48,975 bases of DNA, taken from NCBI RefSeq assembly GCF_019511525.1, contig NZ_JAEUAT010000031.1, forward strand, positions 1 to 48,975. The letters run 5' to 3'. The stretch comes from Rhizobium cauense. GTDB lineage: Bacteria; Pseudomonadota; Alphaproteobacteria; Rhizobiales; Rhizobiaceae. Shown piece by piece: positions 43,549 to 48,975 of this stretch; positions within the stretch are counted from its first letter, which is position 1; each line of letters starts with the position of its first letter. Made by a program: the position numbers and the translations under genes. The notes below the pieces were generated by a model. It did not search any database. It was given only the letters and a program-made list of their open reading frames with translations, and was not told where the DNA came from.

Positions 43549-44081
43549 ATGTCAGCAATTTCCACGCTTTCAGACAACGAAGTAACACCGCATGTGGCAG
43601 AGGTCTTTGCCTCGGCAAAGGCCACCATGGGGAAAGTCCCTAACCTCTACCGGGTCCTTGCCCATGCCCCGGCAGCCCTCGACGTCTATACCGGAAGCAA
43701 GTGATTTCCGCGCGACGGCGTCCTTTCCGCCGCGGCGCAGGAGCAAATCGCTATCGCTATCGCAGCCGCTAACGGCTGCGATTATTGCCTCGCCGCACAT
43801 ACTGGCGGAGCGCCCGCGGCTGGGGTCAGCGCCGAGGACCGGGCCAGTGCCCAAATGGGGCGAACGTCCGATCCGAAGATCCAGGCCATTCTCGAGCTCG
43901 CTCTGGCAATTAACGCGACCCACGGGCAGGGAGCGGCTGCAGCGCTTGAGGCAGCCAGAGCCTAACGGATGCGGAAATCCTGGAGACGATCGCTCACGTA
44001 GCCGTCAACATCCTCACCAACAGCGTCAACAACATCGTCGGCACGGTGCTTGATTTTCCGAAGGTCGAGCGCGTCGCCTAA
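43549..44081 (+). pseudogene. Carboxymuconolactone decarboxylase/AhpD-like gene, stop codon and frameshift
   Basis: GAAGGAG precedes ATG; the frame reads MSAISTLSDNEVTPHVAEVF, MGKVPNLYRVLAHAPAALDV and YTGSK, then TGA. The same frame continues GVLSAAAQEQIAIAIAAANG, CDYCLAAHTGGAPAAGVSAE (CxxC-x3-H redox site) and ends at TAA. Shifted frame LTDAEILETIAHVAVNILTN, SVNNIVGTVLDFPKVERVA completes the family C-terminus. AhpD-like proteins reduce peroxides through the CxxC. Two independent lesions make it a real pseudogene rather than a sequencing error. Confidence 0.85.
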
Positions 44082-44218
44082 CACCGGTCCATCCCGATCA
44101 TGCGGGGCTCATGTCCTAAAATGACGTTTAGTTGTCATTTGAGACAGCGAGGCCATGAGGCATGATCTTCCCATCGAAGCAAGGTTTCTACCGAAACCCA
44201 AATCCAAGGAGAGCGTTC

Positions 44219-44977
44219 ATGCAACTTGAGCACAATACGATCTTCATCACGGGCGGCACATCCGGCATTGGCCGCGCCTTGGCGGAATCCTTTCATCGCC
44301 TTGGCAACAAGGTCATCATTGCCGGCCGCCGGAAGGCGCTACTCGATGAGGTGACCGCTGCCAATCCGGGCATGGAGGGCGTCGAACTCGACATCGCCGA
44401 TCCTGCCGATATCGAGCGCGTCGCAGCCCGGCTGGTCCGCGACTATCCCTCGCTCAACGTCCTCGTCAACAATGCCGGCATCATGCCTTTCGACGACGCG
44501 GCCGGCAGGATCGATGACGCGCAATCGCAGCGGATCATCGACACCAATCTGCTCGGCCCGATCCGTCTGACTTCTGCGCTCATCGATCACCTTAAGGCTC
44601 AGCCGAAAGCGACGATCATCCACAACACGTCGGTCCTGGCCTATCTGCCGCTCGCATCCACCGCAGTCTATTCCGCTACCAAGGCGGCGCTGCATTCCTA
44701 TGCTTTGTCGCAGCGTTTCCAGCTGCGCGGCACCAATGTCAGCGTACTGGAAATCGCACCGCCCTGGGTCGACACCGATCTGATCAGGAAGAGCGGCGAT
44801 CCCCGCGCAATGCCGCTCGACATCTTCATCGACAAGACCATGAAGGGTCTCGGTACCGAGGCCGAGGAGATCTATGTCGAGGAGATCAAAGCGATCCGCG
44901 ACAATCCCGGCAGCGGAGAGCACGCGCTCTTCAACGCCTTCAACGAATCTCTGGTCGCAAACCCGATCCCCGTCTGA
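44219..44977 (+). CDS. Short-chain dehydrogenase/reductase (DltE-like), copy B
   Basis: AAGGAG stands 7 nt before the ATG; the product is 252 aa, exactly the length of copy A at 2452-3210. It has TGGTSGIG (11-18), NNAG (84-87), NTSVLAY and YSATK (Tyr151, Lys155). The two copies align without gaps, with identical runs such as NAGIMPFDDAA, EIAPPWVDTDLI and KSGDPRAMPLD. It precedes an MFS gene by 59 nt. Function is probably reduction of a carbonyl substrate linked to the transporter. Confidence 0.92.
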   Translation: MQLEHNTIFITGGTSGIGRALAESFHRLGNKVIIAGRRKALLDEVTAANPGMEGVELDIADPADIERVAARLVRDYPSLNVLVNNAGIMPFDDAAGRIDDAQSQRIIDTNLLGPIRLTSALIDHLKAQPKATIIHNTSVLAYLPLASTAVYSATKAALHSYALSQRFQLRGTNVSVLEIAPPWVDTDLIRKSGDPRAMPLDIFIDKTMKGLGTEAEEIYVEEIKAIRDNPGSGEHALFNAFNESLVANPIPV

Positions 44978-45036
44978 GACGGCAGGCCGAGGCCCGGTTG
45001 CCGAGAAGGCGGCCGGGTATTCGGCTGGAGGTTACC

Positions 45037-46269
45037 ATGCTGCAGAAACATGACCTAAAGTCCGCAATACCTGTCAGCGGCCCGGAAGTGCACCGATCCG
45101 AGCCATCCACGCTGCCCGCCTGGTTCCTGGCACTCGGAACCTTCGCAATCGGCACCGAGGGTTTCATGATCGCCCCCTTGCTCCCGACCATATCGGCCGA
45201 TCTCGGCATGAGCCTTTCGGCGACTGCTATGCTGGTTGTCGTCTTTACCCTTGTACTAGCACTCAGTTCGCCGATCGCGACGGTCGTGACCGGTGGCATG
45301 CGTCGGCGGGACACGTTGCTACTTGCCATGACGCTCTTCACGGGCGGCAATCTGGTCGCGGCCTTTGCGCCAGGGTTCGCCACGCTGATATGTGCCCGCA
45401 TCCTGATGGCGATCGCCTCCGGTCTTTATGCACCGAACGCCAATGCGCTCGCCGGAATGATCGTACCCGCAGAAAAACGCGGACGCGCGCTTGCTATCGT
45501 CAGCGGCGGTATGACGATCGCGATCGCACTTGGCCTACCGCTTGGCTCGATCATCGGCCACGCATTTGGTTGGCGCTCGACATTTCTAATGGTCGCCGCC
45601 ATGGGGGCTGCCGCGATTATCGGCATCCTGGCAGGTGTCGGCCGCGACGCCGGTGCTCACATGACTATCGCAAGCCTCGGCGAGCGTATTGGCGTGATCC
45701 GTCAGGCACCCGTGTTAGAACTGCTGTCGGTGACGCTGTTCTGGTCGATGGGCGCGTATACGGCCTATCCCTATATCGCCCCCTACCTCTCGCAGACGCT
45801 TGGGTTTGCCGACAGCGGCATTGCGGCAACCGTGACGCTATGGGGCGTATTCGCAGCGCTCGACGTCTTCACCGGCGGCGCACTGAACGATCGGTTCGGG
45901 TCGCTCAAGGTCGCGAAGCTCTCGCTTATTGCACTCGCCCTGTCTTTCGCCGCTTTGGCTGTTGCCACAATACTTCCGGGCATGGGTGCCGTTTTGCTGG
46001 CACTTCTCGCCGTCGCCGGATGGGGGTTCAGTGTCTGGTTCTTCTTTCCCGCGCAGATGGCTCGACTGATCGTTGCCGGAGGACAGAGCCACGCCTCCGT
46101 CGCACTCTCTCTCAACACATCCACCATGTATCTCGGCTTTTCCATCGGCAGCGCGATCGGCGCCGGGATCATCGCAATCGGCAATGTGTGGATGATCGGT
46201 GCTGCGGCTGCCGTGATGGAATTAAGTGCCTTGGCTCTGGACGAAATCTGGAGACGCGGACAAACCTGA
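45037..46269 (+). CDS. MFS transporter of the AraJ/sugar-efflux type, copy B
   Basis: GGAGG precedes the ATG by 5 nt; the product is 410 aa with about 12 membrane segments. It starts LPAWFLALGTFAIGTEGFMI and shares LYAPNANALAGMIVPAEKRG, GGMTIAIALGLPLGS and VWFFFPAQMARLIVAGGQSH with the transporter at 3264-4478, which is its nearest relative here. It is an inner-membrane exporter by family. It follows the SDR, while in copy A the transporter comes first. A perfect hairpin lies 24 nt after the stop. Confidence 0.92.
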   Translation: MLQKHDLKSAIPVSGPEVHRSEPSTLPAWFLALGTFAIGTEGFMIAPLLPTISADLGMSLSATAMLVVVFTLVLALSSPIATVVTGGMRRRDTLLLAMTLFTGGNLVAAFAPGFATLICARILMAIASGLYAPNANALAGMIVPAEKRGRALAIVSGGMTIAIALGLPLGSIIGHAFGWRSTFLMVAAMGAAAIIGILAGVGRDAGAHMTIASLGERIGVIRQAPVLELLSVTLFWSMGAYTAYPYIAPYLSQTLGFADSGIAATVTLWGVFAALDVFTGGALNDRFGSLKVAKLSLIALALSFAALAVATILPGMGAVLLALLAVAGWGFSVWFFFPAQMARLIVAGGQSHASVALSLNTSTMYLGFSIGSAIGAGIIAIGNVWMIGAAAAVMELSALALDEIWRRGQT

Positions 46270-46293
46270 GGGGAACGACGTGGAACTAGAGAT

Positions 46294-46321
46294 GCGCCAC
46301 CGCAGATGTCTGCGGTGGCGC
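46294..46321. terminator. Perfect 13-bp hairpin between convergent genes
   Basis: GCGCCACCGCAGA, TG loop, TCTGCGGTGGCGC. It lies between the ends of the plus-strand MFS and minus-strand SDR genes. No T run follows, so it may act as a bidirectional transcript end or RNA-protecting structure. Confidence 0.65.
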
Positions 46322-46363
46322 CATCAGTACGGAGATCGACATAAGCTCGCGTATCCGATGGGA

Positions 46364-47200
46364 TTACGTGAAATCTGTCCACGCGGCCGAGAGCCGTTGA
46401 CCCTCGACTTGGTTCAGCCTCTGGGACAGCGCGGTCGTGATATTGGTATAGGCATCGCTACCCAGAACCAGCCGTAGAGCGTCCGTGGGATTGTCGGTCG
46501 CTTCGATGATAGCGGCGGCAATCTTTTTAGGGTCGCCTATGGGGTTGCGAGCAGGATCTCGCAGTACCGATCCGAGAGAGGCGATGGGAGTTTGCTCATA
46601 TCCCGGAGGCGTGTTGGATAGATGCTCGGCTGCAGCGCCGCGGAAAGATGTTCGCGCCGCACCAGGCTCTACGATCAGTACGCGGAGCCCAAATGAGCCG
46701 ATCTCCTTTGAAAGCGATTCAAAATAGCCTTCGAGCCCCCATTTGCTCGCATGGTAAGCGGATGCCCCGGGATGTGTGGCCTGGCCACCGTAACTCGAAA
46801 TCGCAATGATAGTGCCCTTCCCGCGTGCGCGCATATGCGGGAGCGCGTACTTAGTAAGGAGCATGGGGGCGATCAGATTGACTTCGAGTTGCCGTCGCAA
46901 TTGCTTTTCCTCGATGCCCTCGGCCGCACCAAAGAGACCGTAGCCGGCGTTATTGACGAGGACATCGATACCGCCGAAACGATTAGCGGCGGCTTCAACG
47001 ATAGCGGCAAATCTCGGCGCGCCAGCGGCAAGGTCCAGCTGCTCAACTGCAAGGGCATCGGGATGTTTTGCAATTAGCTCCTGCAGATCTGACGGGTCGC
47101 GGGCAGTACCGAAAACAAAGTGCCCGGCCGCAAGGAGCTGCTCGGCAAGTTCGCGCCCCAGCCCACGGCCAATTCCAGTTATGAACCAGACTTTATGCAT
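46364..47200 (-). CDS. Short-chain dehydrogenase/reductase
   Basis: I start at MHKVWFITGIGRGLGRELAE (278 aa), preferring it over an ATG five codons upstream, though the AGGA is 9-10 nt away. Motifs: TGIGRGLG, DVLVNNAGYGLFGA, ISSYGGQ with the catalytic Ser, and YHASKWGLEGY (Tyr-x-x-x-Lys). It belongs to the classical SDR branch with long C-terminus (KIAAAIIEATDNPTDALRLVLG) common in proteobacteria. It is divergent from a LysR-type regulator with 96 bp between the starts, so the regulator probably controls it. Confidence 0.9.
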   Translation of the reverse strand: MHKVWFITGIGRGLGRELAEQLLAAGHFVFGTARDPSDLQELIAKHPDALAVEQLDLAAGAPRFAAIVEAAANRFGGIDVLVNNAGYGLFGAAEGIEEKQLRRQLEVNLIAPMLLTKYALPHMRARGKGTIIAISSYGGQATHPGASAYHASKWGLEGYFESLSKEIGSFGLRVLIVEPGAARTSFRGAAAEHLSNTPPGYEQTPIASLGSVLRDPARNPIGDPKKIAAAIIEATDNPTDALRLVLGSDAYTNITTALSQRLNQVEGQRLSAAWTDFT

Positions 47201-47296
47201 TTCAGAGGTCCTCATATTCTTGACGTCCTCTCAAATAGCGAGTGAGATCATGAATGAGAATTGGACAACGTTAGATGGACTGTTAGCTAATTGGCC

Positions 47297-48196
47297 ATGA
47301 ATGAAAAGCCAACCTTCGCTGAACTAGGCGCATTTCTGGCGGCTGCGCGCCATCGCAACTTTCGTAAAGCAGCCGACGAACTTGGCATTGCGCCATCGAC
47401 ACTCAGCCATTTCATCCGGCGGCTTGAGGGGCGTCTTGAGACGCGCCTTCTCCACAGAAGCACAAGAAGTGTGTCGCTCACGTCAGCCGGCGAAGCGCTC
47501 GCCAACCGGCTGTCGCCCCTAATCCATGATTTGGATGAGGCATTGGTGGAGGCGGCAGATACCAAGGACAGCCCGCGGGGCCCACTGCGCGTCTTAGCGT
47601 CTGATGTCGTGGCAACCCTGCTTATGGAGACCGTGATACCGACATTTCTCAGCGAGTATCCCCACGTACAGCTTGAGCTAGTCGCGAACTCCGCTTTTGT
47701 TGACATCGTTGCGGAAGGGTTCGATGCAGCCTTTCGGTTGAGCGATGATGTTCCCAAGGACATGATCGCTCTGAAGTTCGGGGCGCCGTCATGCATGAAG
47801 GTGGTTGGATCGCCAGCTTACTTGAAAGGCCGTCACCTTCCTGTCTCTCCGGAAGAATTGGAGGTCTTAGACTGTGTTCGATCAAGACCTGCGACCGGTA
47901 TTCCCTATCGTTGGGAATTCGAGAAGGGACGCAAGAAGATTTCCATCGAGCCTAAGGGCGCATTTACTGTCAATCGATCGGAGCTTGCTCTCCAAGCCGC
48001 ACTCCGCGGCTTAGGGGTTTCCTACGTTCCGGAGAAACTGTGCCGTGCTCATCTCGAGACCGGCGCCTTGGTGTCGTTGTTGGACGACTGGTCCTCGTTA
48101 TATGAAGGTCTGCGCCTCTATTATCCGGGCCACCGGCTCGTCCCGCCCGCGCTCAGAGCGTTCATCAACGTGGTGAAAACGAGCGAGTTAGCCTGA
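47297..48196 (+). CDS. LysR-family transcriptional regulator
   Basis: The 299-aa product has the N-terminal winged helix (FLAAARHRNFRKAADELGIA, PSTLSHFIRRLEGRLETRLL) and the RSVSLTSAGEAL linker, then a periplasmic-binding-like effector domain (GPLRVLASDVVATLLMETVI). This is the branch regulating divergent SDR or oxidoreductase genes in rhizobia. There is no clear ribosome binding site before the ATG, and TTG two codons earlier is possible. The 96-bp gap to the SDR contains ATTGG and CTAATTGG elements of LysR-box character. Confidence 0.9.
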   Translation: MNEKPTFAELGAFLAAARHRNFRKAADELGIAPSTLSHFIRRLEGRLETRLLHRSTRSVSLTSAGEALANRLSPLIHDLDEALVEAADTKDSPRGPLRVLASDVVATLLMETVIPTFLSEYPHVQLELVANSAFVDIVAEGFDAAFRLSDDVPKDMIALKFGAPSCMKVVGSPAYLKGRHLPVSPEELEVLDCVRSRPATGIPYRWEFEKGRKKISIEPKGAFTVNRSELALQAALRGLGVSYVPEKLCRAHLETGALVSLLDDWSSLYEGLRLYYPGHRLVPPALRAFINVVKTSELA

Positions 48197-48336
48197 GAGG
48201 CTTACGCTCCTGAACGAATGGCGAGCAGTCTCGCTGTCGACCGACTTCGCCTGAACAATACGTGCGGCGGCAGACGGTCTCGGCCAGAGCAAATCGCTCG
48301 AAACCAGCCACGCGACGGCACTTACGGCAAAAGTGA

Positions 48337-48864
48337 TCAGCGAAGCCGGTCGCTATTTGCCCAGCGGGACGGCACCGTTCTCCAGTGGCCATCTTCCGTC
48401 AAAGAGCCGTTATCCTCTGTCGACGAGGTGTTGGAGACCACTTTTTTCGTTTTACTGTCGCTGCTTTCCCTGCGCAACAGTTCCGCCTTCCGCTCAAGTC
48501 CCCAGGTATAGCGGAAGGCGGATCCGTCGTTCCTCGTCACCCGATGGCATGGGATGGCGACTGCGAGAGGATTGCTTGCGCAGGCGCTGGCGACCGCTTT
48601 TCCTCTCTTCCTGCTCCCAATTCTACGAGCAAGCTCCTCGTAGCTCACCGTTTCGCCTGGCTGCACTTGCCTCAGGGCGGTCCATACGCGCCTTTGAAAC
48701 GCGGTTCCGCGTACGTCGAGAGGAAGGTCCAAACCCAGGCCAGGAGCTTCTACCATTCCGACGACACGGGCGACGACATTTTCGTAGTCCTGGTCGCCGC
48801 CCACGAGATTGGCGCTCGGGAAGCGATCCTGAAGATCTCTGAGGAGCTTAGGTCGCGTCCCCAT
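48337..48864 (-). pseudogene. ada: Ada-type O6-methylguanine-DNA methyltransferase domain, N-terminally truncated
   Basis: The frame (175 aa) begins in the linker of Ada proteins (LLRDLQDRFPSANLVGGDQD) and has LGLDLPLDVRGTAFQRRVWT, SYEELARRIGSRKRGKAVAS, CASNPLAVAIPCHRVTRNDG with the acceptor Cys in PCHRV, and WGLERKAELL. The zinc-finger and AraC-type HTH halves of Ada are missing. The cut lies next to the terminal IS. The C-terminus runs on about 40 residues past the normal end, suggesting a lost stop. The methyltransferase domain itself is intact and could be active if expressed. Confidence 0.8.
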
Positions 48865-48920
48865 AAAAGGGTTTCGCTTTAGTCACGATGATGATTCAAT
48901 GTCCTTGGAAGGAGATTGAT

Positions 48921-48975
48921 ATGCGCCGTCATGAACTTAGCGATGAAGAGTGGGCGATCATCGCACCACTTTTGC
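48921..48975 (+). mobile_element. N-terminal start of a DDE transposase (IS5-like), partial
   Basis: ATG after GGAAGGAG; the frame reads MRRHELSDEEWAIIAPLL and runs off the window. S/T-D-E-E-W-x-x-I-x-P-L-L is the standard opening of IS5-family transposases. The element boundary should lie between 48865 and 48920. Confidence 0.85.

Noticed and set aside
44998..46289. Overlapping frame rich in Arg/His within the MFS gene
   Set aside because: Shadow of the transporter gene, with no start signal and biased composition.
1..48975. CRISPR arrays, tRNA or rRNA genes, replication origin, repABC
   Set aside because: I looked for regular repeats, cloverleaf-like and rRNA-like sequence and partition genes and saw none.

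Overview
The window looks like an accessory replicon segment (plasmid or chromid type) of a rhizobial alphaproteobacterium (Rhizobium/Agrobacterium/Sinorhizobium group). This rests on moderately high GC, AGGAG-type ribosome binding sites, and families typical of that group: a DUF992 exported protein, a small protein ending in an ESFPASDPP-type tail, many SDR/MFS/one-component regulator modules, and IS debris. It opens inside an IS3-type transposase C-terminus (1-66) and closes inside the N-terminus of another DDE transposase (48921-48975). In between, intact operons alternate with decayed genes.

Left part (0-24 kb). After a conserved hypothetical come a Phd-like antitoxin with a degenerate PIN partner, an MFS-SDR operon divergent from a TetR repressor with a duplicated operator-like palindrome, and a tri-haem cytochrome c plus XdhC-family maturation factor whose molybdenum dehydrogenase subunits are missing. 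The most unusual protein is at 10247-12790: an MHS-type MFS transporter fused to a PAS-like/histidine kinase module. It is divergent from a FixJ/NarL-type response regulator and a stand-alone receiver. Then follow a DUF992 protein, an AraC regulator, a Kef-type K+/H+ antiporter with its quinone-reductase-like ancillary protein, and alpha/beta hydrolases, one frameshifted.

Central part (24-33 kb). A plus-strand cluster encodes a three-subunit cobalt enzyme of the nitrile hydratase superfamily. The beta subunit is split in two, the alpha-like subunit carries CTLCSCYPR, and its N-terminus is His/Asp rich. These are features of thiocyanate hydrolase rather than of classical nitrile hydratase. Downstream and co-oriented are a MIP/aquaporin-type channel, a CbiM-type cobalt transporter, two small membrane/exported proteins, an aldehyde dehydrogenase, a hemerythrin-like protein and a Tat-exported metallo-beta-lactamase-fold hydrolase. 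I regard this and the transporter-kinase system as the most interesting biology here.

Right part (33-49 kb). A decayed stretch (33.7-40.2 kb) holds broken NmrA-like, GNAT, helicase C-terminal and nuclease-like genes, a DUF6527 protein and a 5'-truncated FtsH-like AAA-protease, and looks like the remains of a defence island. A junction near 40220-40235 joins this to a quinone-stress-like module (truncated SDR, ABM-family monooxygenase, zinc-type alcohol dehydrogenase, divergent HxlR regulator). Then come a GlxA-type AraC regulator, a broken AhpD-like gene and a second SDR-MFS pair that is paralogous to the one at 2.4-4.5 kb but in the opposite gene order. The window ends with an SDR/LysR divergon and an Ada-type methyltransferase domain cut short next to the terminal IS.
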